Below, in pieces: positions 36,525 through 64,000 of a DNA stretch of 64,000 nucleotides. The notes below the pieces were generated by a model that was given only the letters and a program-made list of their open reading frames with translations, was not told where the DNA came from and did not search any database. Numbering within the stretch: position 1 is the stretch's first letter; the number at the start of each line of letters is the position of its first letter. The DNA is from Flaccisagitta enflata. Lineage: Eukaryota; Chaetognatha; Sagittoidea; Aphragmophora. Where the stretch lies: positions 51,894,001 to 51,958,000 of the forward strand of contig OZ231128.1 of assembly GCA_965153355.1 (NCBI GenBank), given 5' to 3'. A program made the position numbers and the translations under genes.

Positions 36525-36830
36525 TTCTTCTTCTTATCCTCCTCCTCCTCCCGCTCCTTCTCCTTCTCCTTCTCCTTCTCCTTCATCTTCTTTTTCTTTT
36601 TCTTTTTCTTTTTCTTTTTCTTTTTCTTTTTCTTTTTCTTTTTCTTTTTCTTTTTCTTTTTCTTTTTCTTTTTCTTTTTCTTTTTCTTCTTCTTCTTCTT
36701 CTTCTTCTTCTTCTTCTTCACCTCCTTCTTTTTCTTATTTCACTACTTCTTCTTCATCTTCATCTTCTTCTTCGTCCTCTTCTTTTTCTTTTTCTTCTTC
36801 TTCTTCTTCTTCTCCTTCTTCTTCCGCTTT
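36525..36830 (+). repeat. (CTTTTT)n and (CTT)n polypyrimidine tract
   Basis: A hexanucleotide CTTTTT array at about 36590-36690 is flanked by CTT/CTC runs. It is adjacent to the left end of a family B element. Confidence 0.96.
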
Positions 36831-36831
36831 T

Positions 36832-38003
36832 TTTGGGCGGCGGTCCCAAAGGGCCGATGTCCTGTAGAACACAGGGGGGAATTTCCAGACATTGGTCCTT
36901 CCGTCCGTCCTTCCGTCCTTCCGTCCGTCTTTCTGTCCCCCCCCCCTGTTGGCCATCAAGGCCTAAAATTTGCCCTCCCAACCCTCAATTACTACCTAGG
37001 AAATAAGTATATCAACAGCTTTAGACTAAGATAAGTTGGCTTTGAGACATAATTTTGACCTTTTCTTAGTGAGATTTCTAATCTACATCAAATTTTCTTC
37101 AAATCTAGCGCAATCCCAGAATGCTCATTCAATTCGTTTAGAAATGACGCAAGAAAAAGTAAAAACATTGCTTTTTGAAATTCATAAAAAAAGTAACCTT
37201 TTTTTTTCCTACCCATTTTTGATATTTTGCGCGTAGCAAAGACTTCTTAAAGATGGTATGAAGATCAGACGTTACAAGGGGTCGAGGGGTAGCCTAGCAA
37301 CTTGCCTGATCTTAATCCAATTGAAAATTTTAGGAATCAGATGATGAATCTACCGAAAAAAAGACGGCTCAACATCAATTGCGGGTTGAAAAAAAATTGC
37401 ATGGAAGGTCTAGAGAAAAGTCACACTAGATTACCTAAAAAAGCTGTACAAATCAATGCCAAAAAGAATGGAAGCCGTCCATCAAGCCCAGGAAGGACAC
37501 ACAAAATGCTAACTTTTTTGTATTGTACTGACAAATAAATGAACTTATACCCTAGGTGTTGCAATACTTTTTTTCTAGGTAGTAATCCTCCAGACCTAAT
37601 GCAGCCTTCCAGGCCTCAAATCAGCCTTCCAGACTTCAAATCCGCCCCCCCCCCCGCCACAAATCTGACCTCCAGACCTCAAATCTGCTCTCCAGACATC
37701 CAATTAGCCCTCCAAGCACATCAAATCAGCCCTCCGTGGCTCAAATTTGCCCTCCAAATCTCAAATCTGCTATCCAAGCCTTTATTCTGCCCTCCAGCCT
37801 CCAAATATGCTTTCTTTGGCCTAAATCAGTCATCTAAGGCCTGAAATATGCCTCCTCAGGACGTCTGGAAATTCCCCCCTGTGTTCTACAGGACATTGGC
37901 CCATTGGGGCCGCTGCCCTGCTCTCACTCTTCTTTTTCACTGGATCACTCTCAGCAGGGCATCGGGTACCGCTGACCATGTGCGATCCTTGGATGACTAG
38001 TTT
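36832..38003. mobile_element. Family B element, subtype 2, split by a Tc1-like insertion
   Basis: Left end GGGCGGCGGTCCCAAAGGGC, GATGTCCTGTAGAACACAGG, GGAATTTCCAGAC. Satellite to 36989. After the insertion the satellite resumes at 37585 (CCTCAAATCWGCCCTCC). Right end GGAAATTCCCCCCTGTGTTC ... GGGGCCGCTGCCCTGCT, outer block AGCAGGGCATCGGGTACCGC and ATCCTTGGATGACTAG to 38003. Confidence 0.75.
36992..37582 (+). mobile_element. Tc1/mariner element with broken transposase, inserted in family B
   Basis: Imperfect terminal repeats CTACCTAGGAAATAAGTATA (left) and, inverted, CTACCTAGAAAAAAAGTATT (right) are bordered by TA (36990-36991 and 37583-37584). Near the right end (about 37272-37538) is transposase C-terminal coding: PDLNPIEN (the DDE-family signature before the last catalytic acid), then, after a frameshift, KSMPKRMEAVHQAQGRTHKM. 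At 591 bp against the usual 1.2-1.7 kb, most of the transposase is deleted. Confidence 0.8.
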
Positions 38004-38094
38004 CTTCTTAATCTCCATCTTCTTCTCTTTTCGCCCGCGATCGTGTTTGCGCGTGTTTGAAGCGGGAGGTGGGGATTTGAAAGATAGCACTCGG

Positions 38095-38215
38095 CTGGAG
38101 GAGAGAGAGAGAGAGGCTGAGATGCAGACAAACAGAAACAGACAGCCAGAGAGACAGACAGACAGACAGAGAAGCAGACAGACCGACGGGAGATAGACAG
38201 AAAGACAAAGTTAGA
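38095..38215 (+). repeat. GA / (ACAG) degenerate microsatellite
   Basis: GAGAGAGAG followed by GACAGACAGACAG wording with interruptions. Confidence 0.85.
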
Positions 38216-38539
38216 AAGATCGAGTGCGTTATTTTGCGACCATCATCACGTGTCGGGTATTTTTAGCGAATGATAAGTTAGTGGCCTCATCAGCCATGTA
38301 AATCAATTCTGCCTTCATTACTATAACTTGTACTTGACTGTTTTCATCTATCATCGTGTTTTCGTCGTCTGTCCGCGCGAAAAGGCGCAACAAGTTTCGG
38401 ACGACTGAGTTTCAATGATCTTTTGAATTACGCAGAGTATCAAAACAAAATAACTACTGAAGAACTAAGTGCAGTGTCCCTTGCTTAATCTTTGGAAGCG
38501 AAAAATTTCATCACCCGGACTCTGGAGAATGGAATACGC

Positions 38540-38700
38540 CTGTACAAGTTTTTGAATTGGCAACAATGTTCCGTACAAGGTCTTAAATTGGAAGTAATGT
38601 TCCATACAAATTCTTAAATTGGCAACAAGTTTCCATACAATTTCTGAAATTGGCAATCATGTTGTGATTTGTTGAATTTTGGTTAAACAGGTAACGATCA
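38540..38700 (+). repeat. Short tandem repeat of about 35 bp
   Basis: Units such as TTCTTAAATTGGCAACAAG and TTCCATACAAG recur at about 38548, 38583, 38612 and 38640. They recur again after the family D copy (38880-39005), so the D copy seems to have landed inside this array. Confidence 0.7.
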
Positions 38701-38704
38701 TTTC

Positions 38705-38885
38705 CCCTAAGTACTTTTGGTAAGCAGCTTGCTTTCGGGTAATTAAGAAAGACAGTTTTTCAGTTTCTGTTGTATGGAAAACTAGGAGTGATGCGCGTAT
38801 TAACTAGTAAGTGAGGGTTCACAAGGCCCTCTTCCATTTATTTTAGTTTGGGTTTAGTGAGGGATGTTGTTCCACCTATCATACA
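38705..38885 (+). repeat. Family D repeat
   Basis: TACTTTTGGTAAGCAGCTTG, GGAAAACTAGGAGTGATGCG, ATTAACTAGTAAGTGAGGG, CACAAGGCCCTCTTCC, GAGGGATGTTGTTCCACC. The surrounding array unit continues on both sides. Confidence 0.8.
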
Positions 38886-39249
38886 AGTTCTTGAATTAGC
38901 AACAATGTTCCATAAAAGGTCTCAAATTGGCAACAAGTTTCCATACAAGTTCTTACATTGACAAGAAGTTTCCATTCAAGTTCTTGAATTGGCGGCAATA
39001 TTTCATGCAATTCTTCGGTCCACAATATTCATGCAAGTATTCTGTTCTATCTTATGTTCTAAATTTGGCGTCGACCTCAATTGTCCATTACTCGAACTTC
39101 ATCGACCCAATGTCTCTTACTCGGGCACGGGTGTCCCTAACTCGGGCACGGGTTTCCCTTACTCGGTCTCGGGCACGCGGAAGTTTCCCCCGTCTTGATC
39201 TTGCTGTCCTTGAGTCCCTTTTCCATCGTCTAAAGCACAAGAGGCATGC

Positions 39250-39472
<223 letters not shown>

Positions 39473-39952
39473 GAGCGCTTTTTCATTATCAATCTGCTTT
39501 GAAAACTCAACTCAACTTTTCGATTGAAAAATGGAATTTGAAGTCAAAACTTAAAAGTAAGCGGAAACTCGGCTGCGGGTTTTTCGAAACTAGATTGCCG
39601 GTTTTTGAAAAAATAACCTCTACTTTTGGAGGAAAGTTAGAAAAAGCCTTGACTTGAATTTTTGTTTGAAAAATGTCAACCGCTTTTGTGTGTAATATAA
39701 ACATATCAATCGATTATTCCCTAACTGAATTCGCTCACTATATCGATTACATATGTAAATCTTACGTCTGAATCTAACAACATTTTTTCAATTAAATTCT
39801 TTTTGATGAAAAGATGAGTGATCGTGAATGGGCACCTGGTAGCCATTGGCTACCAGGCGAGGCCCGGGAGTGATCACACGCGCGCACGTCAAGATGTTCT
39901 CTTTGATTAGATTTTCGATCGTCTTAGTAGAAATCGGCGTGCTTTCAAGATA

Positions 39953-40755
39953 CAGTTATACCCCGCTATAACGAATCCAAAACTAATGGAAATAGATTAA
40001 GACAAAGGTAAAGATTTGGTTTGTTCATGTTAATTACTTTTAATTTCTATAAATGCAATTATCAAAGGAAACATAACAAAATCATATAAACACATTAAAT
40101 TTTTTCATCTGTCATAGACAAAATTCAATTACTCTAAGTTCCATAACTCTCAGTTCCATTGTAGCAGGGTGTGACACTGTGACTGTAAATGACTGGCTGT
40201 AAAAGATCTAAGTGTTACTGAAAACCGTTTTCACAATCCCTTCAAGTCATCATCTTTTTTGTTTTTTTCTGCATAAATGGAAAATTGGATTTTTCCTAAT
40301 AACAAATAAAACTTGCTTGTCCCTCGACCTCCATTATTACGGGGTTCAACTGTGTAAAGAAATGTATTTATTGAAATGAATATGACAAACCTATTTGTAC
40401 AATCAGCCTTTTATTAAAAGTTTTTAAAAAGTACAGTTGCACTCAACAATATATTGATGGATTTCTATCATTGCAATACAGTTGAACCCCGCTCTAACGG
40501 ATTTCAGGGACCAACATTTTTTTTAATGTTATAGGTTGACTTCTGTTACTGCCAACAAAGAAAATAAAAGGAATTACCATGAAGGTACCATGAATTTATA
40601 TCTGTTATAAGCGGAATTCTGTCGGTGGTGGGTCCGTTAGAGCGGGGTTCAACTGTATAGGAATTGAAAGAAATTATCATAATAGGACCAATTCTATACA
40701 ACAGTTTTAGACGGATTTCCGTTATTCTTGGATCCGTTATAGCGGGGTGTGACTG
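39953..40755. mobile_element. Pogo/Tigger-like inverted-repeat element, composite
   Basis: The left end CAGTTATACCCCGCTATAAC is mirrored by CAGTCACACCCCGCTATAAC at the right end, near 40755. TA precedes the left end. Further terminal-like pieces lie inside (GCAGGGTGTGACACTG near 40165, ACGGGGTTCAACTG near 40340), so several related insertions may be stacked. The C-A-G-T ... CCCCGCTATAACG wording resembles pogo/Tigger ends. No transposase seen. Confidence 0.55.
40479..40655. mobile_element. MITE nested in the pogo-like element, 177 bp
   Basis: Perfect terminal repeats beginning CAGTTGAACCCCGCTCTAAC (24 bp on each side) with TA at both borders (40477-40478, 40656-40657). The ends are related to, but distinct from, those of the enclosing element. 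Confidence 0.85.
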
Positions 40756-40999
40756 TGTTTTTTTTTCTTTTTTTATCGCATGATGCACGTTAGCATGTGC
40801 GAAGTAGATCAGACGTCGACGTTTGAGTGTGCGTTTTACGTAATTACACCTCGTCGATATTGGTAGTCTACTCGTCGCTCTTTCATTTTCGATCTTCGAC
40901 CTACTTTTTGTCCATCCTCACCCTTTGAGTTTTGATGTCTGCGTTACGGATGACGTGTTGGAGAGATTCATCTCAATGAATTTCGATTTTCGACGACGG

Positions 41000-41142
41000 A
41001 TTTCGTTCATTCATTCATTCATTCATTCATTCATTCAGCTTTTCCTCTAATCATCATCCATTCACTTGTTTTTATGACGGATATCAATCATTTCGCCTTA
41101 CATTCATTCATTCAGTCATTCATTCATTCATTCATTCATTCG
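41000..41142 (+). repeat. (TTCA)n tetranucleotide tracts
   Basis: Runs at about 41007-41037 and 41102-41141. Confidence 0.9.
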
Positions 41143-41364
41143 TTTTTAACGACCAATAATCATTCACTCGTTTCAGACGACTTAACTCAAGGGTTCACCG
41201 AATCTCGGCCACGTATATAACTCCTTCTAAATGGTTCGATACCGATGACAGATACCCAATATTCAAAATCGTTGCCGTTAATTTCTTTTTTGATACCCCC
41301 CTCTCTCCCCATTCCAATTTTTTCGCACTGATCATGAGAAATTTTCGACAGGTGTCTGAAATAA

Positions 41365-41370
<6 letters not shown>

Positions 41371-41446
<76 letters not shown>

Positions 41447-41487
41447 CTCTCTCTCTATCTCTCTCTATATCTATATATATATATATA

Positions 41488-41560
<73 letters not shown>

Positions 41561-41570
41561 CTCTCTCTCT
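41371..41570 (+). repeat. (CT)n-(AT)n compound microsatellite
   Basis: CT to 41428, mixed CT/AT to about 41488, AT to 41556, then CT again. Confidence 0.97.
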
Positions 41571-41724
41571 CACCTACTCTCCTTCGTCGCATCGGCAGTT
41601 AAAAATCTTACTCTAAATCTCGCCTTGCCTACAATCATTTTGTCGGATGAATGAATGGACGAATTTGCGTAATACGACCAGGATCTGGTTTTTTTACTTC
41701 GGTCTCATTTTTTTTCTTTCTCCT

Positions 41725-41777
41725 CTTCTTCTTCTTCTTCTTCTTCTTCTTCTTCTTCTTCTTCTTCTTCTTCTTCT

Positions 41778-41824
<47 letters not shown>

Positions 41825-41840
41825 TCCTTCTTCTTCTTGA
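41725..41840 (+). repeat. (TTC)n microsatellite
   Basis: A TTC run of about 115 bp with CTC interruptions. Confidence 0.97.
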
Positions 41841-42267
41841 TTCTTTTTCTTAAATGACGCGTAACTTTCCACTCCTCGTCATGTTTTTTTTTAAATACCA
41901 TGTACTCGTTTTATGTAAAGGAGAAAGTCTTGTCGGTGTTAAGTAGCTTCGATTCGTCCTTCTATCTGACTGTACGCGTGTCACCTCGTCCACCTGTCTA
42001 TCATTGTCCATCTTGATCGTTTGTCGGTCTGTGGCCGTCTGTCCGTCTATCCATTTAATGTCACGCCATATCACTTCTCCGTCAGTCGCTCCGTTCGTCC
42101 ATTCAATTCTCTGACATGCAGCATGTAAAATTTCACTCGGCGAATCCAGATCCAGTTCCGCCATAAAACTGATTCCACGCAGACCAAACCGACTGACGAA
42201 CCAGCAGACGGACAAGACCTTATACAGACAGTGAAAAAGAGGTACTTTGCCTCACCTGTGAACGGAT

Positions 42268-42545
42268 CGAGTTTAAGACGGCCTGAACCCTGATTCACTC
42301 AAAACTCATTTCTATTCAGTAGTCAACTGCCACGCTAATTAGTACCTCGTTTCGCAAATGTGTTTTTAGTTGCGGACACGCAACTCTATAAGAGGCTTTG
42401 TCCGTCCGTCCGTCGGTCGGTCGGTCGGTTGGTCGGTGAGCACGAGTCGAGTTTAAGACGGTCTGAACCCTGATTCACTCAAAACTCATTTCTATTCAGT
42501 AGTCAACTGCCACGCTAATTAGTACCTCGTTTGGCAAATGTGTTT
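42268..42545 (+). repeat. Direct duplication of about 99 bp flanking half a family A element
   Basis: 42268-42366 and 42447-42545 are nearly identical (GAGTTTAAGACGG, CCCTGATTCACTCAAAACTC, ACCTCGTTTSGCAAATGTG). Between them (42365-42446) sits the 5' half of a family A element: AGTTGCGGACACGCAACTCT, TATAAGAGGC and a (GTCG)n array. A 3' half is missing. Confidence 0.85.
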
Positions 42546-42847
42546 TTTTTTCTCTTTTCGAATATTCGGAGGGTGAGTTTGTGCTAAGAAGGGGGTAGGT
42601 GATTCTAATTGGGGTAGGGTCGGGAACTAGTACGGGTGAGTTTGTGTGTGGGGGAGGTGGGTGATCCAAGATGGGATCGTAAGGTGGACGGGTTGTGTCT
42701 CGAGTTCCTCCAATTTTTTAACTTAAAATTTGGGTTCTTTTCCGCGTTTCTTTCAAGGGGAGGTTTTTCTTTCCATACCCGCATATATTTCCCTTTACGG
42801 ACTACGGGTCTATTCGCTGCGAAAAGGTTGATTCAGTCTATCCCCGT

Positions 42848-43215
42848 TTTTTGGCAACGGCCCTACAGGGCCGATGTCCTGTAGGACACAGGGGGGAATT
42901 TCCAGACGTCCGTCTGTACGTCCGTACGTCCGTCCGTCCATACATCCGTCCTCCCCAAGGCCACTCTCAGGCCCCAAATTAGCCCTCTCAGGCCCCAAAT
43001 CAGTCCTCTCAGACCCAAAATCAGTCATCTCAGGCCCAAAACTCAGCCTTCTTAGGCCCAAAATGAGCCCTTTCAGATCCATAATTGGCCCTCCCAGGCC
43101 TAATATCAACCCTCTTAGATCGAAAATAAGCCCTTGCGCCCAAAATGAGCCTTTTCAGCCCCAAATTCAACTCTCTCAGGCCCAAATCAGCGCTTGAAAT
43201 TTTCCCTCATAGTAG
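42848..43215. mobile_element. Family B element, subtype 2, right end decayed
   Basis: Left end GGCAACGGCCCTACAGGGCC, GATGTCCTGTAGGACACAGG, GGAATTTCCAGACGTCC. Satellite units CTCTCAGGCCCMAAATYAG to about 43185. The right end has only a GAAATTTTCCCTC relic. Confidence 0.65.
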
Positions 43216-43916
43216 GGAGGGACACGAATGGTGGCATTTTGACAAAAATGTTCCAATCATAGATTGGACACCTAGGTTATCAAATTAAATGATTTTCTGG
43301 ACCAATTCAACTGTCCAATTCAATTTTTCTCAAAATTTGGAAAAACGCCGGCCATATTTTGATAAGACGTCAAATTGTGAAAAATTGCGAAAATAGCAGA
43401 AAATCATAATAAACCTTAGAGTTACATAAGATCAATTTTAAACAAGATGATGACAGTGTCTGACAGTGTTTGGGCGTCTGACTTATTATTCTTTAGTATC
43501 CATACTGAGACAAAAAAATGAATCTTTATTCCTCCAACCCCCCCCCTTTATCGCCACTAAAGCCTTGCGGAGAGGTAAAGTTTTGTCTCTGATTTAAATC
43601 CCATATTGTAGTACTCTGTAGTAGTCTGGTTTTACTCTTACTCATCATTTGTACCCTTCTACTATGGTTGGAGAAGAACAGATGAATAACAAGGGATTGT
43701 GACCCCAAAGAGTCAGCAAGATCTGCAAGGGCCCAAAATAGTCTTAAAATCAAGATCATTTTTTTGTTCTTAAGTACAAAAGTGTTACACTGGCCCATTG
43801 GTCTGTGCCACCTAGTGTGGGAGGAGAAACATAGGTTGCTGACGGGATTTTGACCCTAAGGCGCTGCACAACACGTCCCTCAAAGGCTAAAAATGGTCCA
43901 AAAATGGAAGAAATGA

Positions 43917-44478
43917 GGGGCAGTGGCCCTAAAGGGCCTATGACCCGTGGAACACAGGGGTGAATTTCCATACATCCATATGTCCTTCCTTTCATGCATC
44001 CTTCCTTCTGTATGTCTTTCCTGTTTTTACCCGTATGTCCCCCTCCAGGCTTGAAGCCCCAATCCAGACTACTGAGGCCTGAAGTCTAGTCTTTGGAGCT
44101 TTAAATCAGCCCTCTTAGGCCTGATATCAGCCTTGCCCTGGCTGAAATCAGCCCTCTCAAGCCTGAAATCAGCCATCCAAGACCTGAAATCTAGGTCCTC
44201 AGGTCTTAAACCAGTCCTCTCTAAACTAAAATCAGCTTGTACCTGGCAGAAATCAGCTCTCACTGGCCCTAAATCAACCCTCAAAGGCCTAAAATCAGTC
44301 ATCACAGGCCCTAAATCATCCCTCACAGGCCTGAGATAAGCACTCAAAGGGGTAGAGTTCAATGGAGATCACTGAAGCCTGAAATAAGACCTTTGAAACA
44401 TGATCAGGCCCTCCTACACCCCCTTACTCATTCCTCGGACGTTTGGAAATTCATGCCTGTGTTTGCAAGGAGGGCATG
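43917..44478. mobile_element. Family B element, degenerate
   Basis: Left end GGGGCAGTGGCCCTAAAGGG, ACACAGGGGTGAATTTCCA. Satellite units AGGCCTGAAATCAGCC to about 44400. Right end relic GGAAATTCATGCCTGTGTTT. Confidence 0.6.
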
Positions 44479-44889
44479 TATGATCTTTGAATGATTTTTT
44501 TTTCATGTTTTGTAGTAGTTGAATGATACACTGATTCATTTTTTTTACCATCTAATGTAGATGAAAAGTACATGAGGAATATAAGTTATGGATTGGGATC
44601 TATTTCATCTCATCTTATCTCAAAACGGCCCAAAACTGGCAAACTCGGGCAAATATTTGTCTGTTCTTTGTTACACTGACTCAAAACTATTGCAAGCTAA
44701 AGTGTGGTACAAAATCCAGGTGGATAACAGGGGATAGGGAACTCAGGGGGACCCTTTCAAGGCTTCCTAAGGGCCAAGGATGAAAATTGAAAAACACGAA
44801 GTCTAATCAGCCCTAGCAAGCCTCCAATCTACCTTTTTGATATTGCTTATTTTAACCATTTTTAAGCCATTTTCAACCCTTGAGAGGCG

Positions 44890-45745
44890 TTGTGGAAACC
44901 CATAGGGGTCCTGTCTCCCGTCAGTAACTCTCTCCACACCCACATGAATTGGCCAAAAATAGTTGGTCAGAAAAGTGCCAAAAAATTCTTAAACAGAAAA
45001 GAATAACACTTATCTCTACTATTTTTTTGCCCTTTGAGCCTTTGGGGGCCTTGAAGGGGTCCCCTAAAGCTCCCATTCCCTCATACACCTCTATTTCTAT
45101 ACTTCTACTGATGAGTAAGTGTAACACTTGTGACTACAGAACAGAGAAAAAAATAGAATATTACTCAATTTACCATTTTTTGGCTATTTGGAGTCCTGTA
45201 ATGCCTTGTAGAGACCCAGTGACTTGAAATCCCTGCTGACTAGTTGTACTTCTCCACCAACACCAGATGGGAATGAGGGAAAAGTGAGTGTAACACCAAC
45301 ACCAGATGGGAATGAGGGAAAAGTGAGTGTAACACTCAAGTCCTCCAAAACAAAGAAGAAATGAGAAATTCTACAAATAGAAAAAAAAGAATATTGCTCA
45401 TTTCTACCTTGGCTATTTTGGACCCTTTGGGGGCTTGTGGGGGTTCCCCAGGGTCCCAAGCCCTCATTATTCTACTGTACTTCTTCTCCCAAACATAGTG
45501 GCAACAACTTTTGAGTCAGTGTAACACAAAAGTAGCACAGAATAGGAAAAAAAGAAGAATATTGCTCATTTCTACCTATTTTGTGTCATTTTGAGCCCTT
45601 GAGGACCCTTGTAGGGGGCCCCAAGAGGTCCCAATCCCTTTTTGCCCACTGTTCCTCTTCCCCTTACCAGTTGGAAACAACTAATGATTAAGTGTAACAC
45701 TTGAGTACTGCAGAACTGAAAAGTAAAGAATGTTGCTCACAATAG
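44890..45745 (+). repeat. Degenerate tandem repeat of about 190-220 bp
   Basis: Units share GTGTAACACTT, AGAAAAAAAAGAATATTGCT, CATTTCTACCTNTTTTG and GGGGTCCCNA blocks, at about 44920, 45115, 45330 and 45515. One unit holds a 38-bp direct duplication (ACACCAGATGGGAATGAGGG at about 45260 and 45298). A similar earlier block is at 43430-43860. Confidence 0.6.
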
Positions 45746-45951
45746 AGATTTTTGCGTTTTTCACGATTTTCACGATTTTCGCGATTTTTGTTCAAATAGT
45801 AAACAGACTGGCGTTTTTCCAAAATTGAAGAAAATTTATTTTTTCTGCATGAAACCCTTCTAAATAACATTAACTTCCTTGATCCTTCCTTGATCTCATA
45901 TAAGCCCACGGACCCCCTACTCGAAGCAATCAAATTCCCTAAAATTTGCCC

Positions 45952-45998
45952 TCTCAGGACGTCTGGAAATTCACCCCTGTGTCCTACAGGGCATCAGC
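45952..45998 (+). repeat. Isolated family B right end
   Basis: CTCTCAGGACGTCTGGAAAT, then CACCCCTGTGTCCTACAGGG. Confidence 0.6.
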
Positions 45999-46197
45999 TA
46001 ATTCTTAGTCTCTTCGATCTACTTTCTTTCATTTTCTATGAGAGAAGTTGGAATTGTTGATCATTTCGTCCATATATGTATCCTTATCCGTTTTCTTTCC
46101 ATTTCGTTTTTCCGATCTCCTTTTATCTCCATCTCCATCTTTTTTTCCTTTTCCTCTCTCCTAACATATTTTTCTGTCTTTCTGTCTTTCTTTTTCT

Positions 46198-46445
<248 letters not shown>

Positions 46446-46526
46446 GTTTTTCTTTCTTCTACGTTGTTTTTCTCTTTTTCTTTACTTACATTCATCAGTT
46501 TTTAATTTTTTTTTTTTCAATTCCAG

Positions 46527-46598
46527 ACAGAAAAAAACCGGATGTCGTCGACCTCCATACGAAAACCTTGAGAAGTGAGCGACTGCGACAGCCGCACG

Positions 46599-46634
<36 letters not shown>

Positions 46635-46828
46635 TACAACGAAAGACGGGCACGGCTAATCCATACTCATCAAGAATACAATCGGATCAAAAATGATTTT
46701 TTGCTAAGAGTACAAACAAAAGAAACAAACCTTGAAAGGAAGAAGAAGAAAAAAAGCAATTTGATGAAAATTGACAATCAAAAGAAGCGCTTGAATCGGT
46801 TTGGTGAATAAAAAACGAGAGATAAAAA
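46527..46828 (+). promoter_or_regulatory. Probable 5' untranslated leader of the SLC4 gene, with a 9-codon upstream ORF
   Basis: A pyrimidine tract ending in TTCCAG (AG at 46525-46526) looks like a splice acceptor, so an upstream non-coding exon may exist. The leader holds an ATG at 46542 with stop TGA at 46569-46571 (nine codons), then a (GAC)n run at about 46602-46634 and A-rich sequence. A longer open frame 46575-46811 has no ATG at its start. An in-frame TAA at 46823-46825 precedes the main ATG. The exact leader start is inferred. Confidence 0.5.

Positions 46829-64000
<17,172 letters not shown>

Noticed and set aside
36503-36721. Poly-Lys protein on the minus strand
   Set aside because: Translation of the (CTTTTT)n tract.
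46575-46811. 78-codon frame with an Asp run in the SLC4 leader
   Set aside because: There is no ATG at its start and a stop lies directly upstream. The Asp run is the (GAC)n repeat.

Overview
This is a window of animal nuclear DNA. It has spliced genes with GT-AG introns, a class A GPCR, a Na+-driven bicarbonate transporter of the SLC4 family, a LINE, Tc1/mariner, hAT and SINE remnants, and an extreme load of microsatellites. The phylum cannot be fixed from sequence alone. The transposon mix and the intron-rich SLC4 gene suggest a repeat-rich, probably marine, invertebrate. I see no bacterial operon, CRISPR array, rRNA or intact tRNA gene.

Layout. Bases 1-367 (minus strand) hold the first 122 residues of a rhodopsin-like GPCR that runs off the left edge. 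Bases 1167-4100 carry a foldback element and a decayed LINE reverse transcriptase (minus). Bases 4.4-46 kb have no gene I can support. This stretch is a mosaic of simple repeats ((GT)n, (CT)n, (TTC)n, (CAA)n, (TTTC)n and others), minisatellites, TA-flanked inverted-repeat elements, a hAT MITE with an intact 8-bp target duplication, Tc1 transposase remnants, a tRNA-like SINE, and a roughly 4.3-kb foldback structure with tandemly repeated arms (about 23.99-28.29 kb).

Three dispersed families recur across the window. I call them A (GTCC-array elements with terminal inverted 9-10-mers), B (hairpin-rich palindromes ending in GGGCAGCGGCCCC and filled with a roughly 20-bp satellite) and D (a roughly 200-bp repeat around ACTAGTTAA).

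From 46.5 kb to the right edge runs one gene on the plus strand, an SLC4 Na+-driven bicarbonate transporter. I resolved a leader with a 9-codon upstream ORF and 14 consecutive coding exons, all phase-compatible. They give about 622 residues: the whole cytoplasmic N-terminal domain and the first membrane segment. The rest lies beyond 64000. Its introns are filled with the same microsatellites and mobile families.

The most unusual observations are: (1) family A elements, whose two ends are exact complements within a copy but differ between copies, as if held together by base pairing; (2) two consecutive SLC4 introns that begin with minisatellites made from the 3' end of the preceding exon plus its splice donor, giving many decoy donors; (3) an apparent GC-AG intron at the second of these; (4) microsatellites used as polypyrimidine tracts; (5) nested TA-flanked insertions that can be dated relative to each other.
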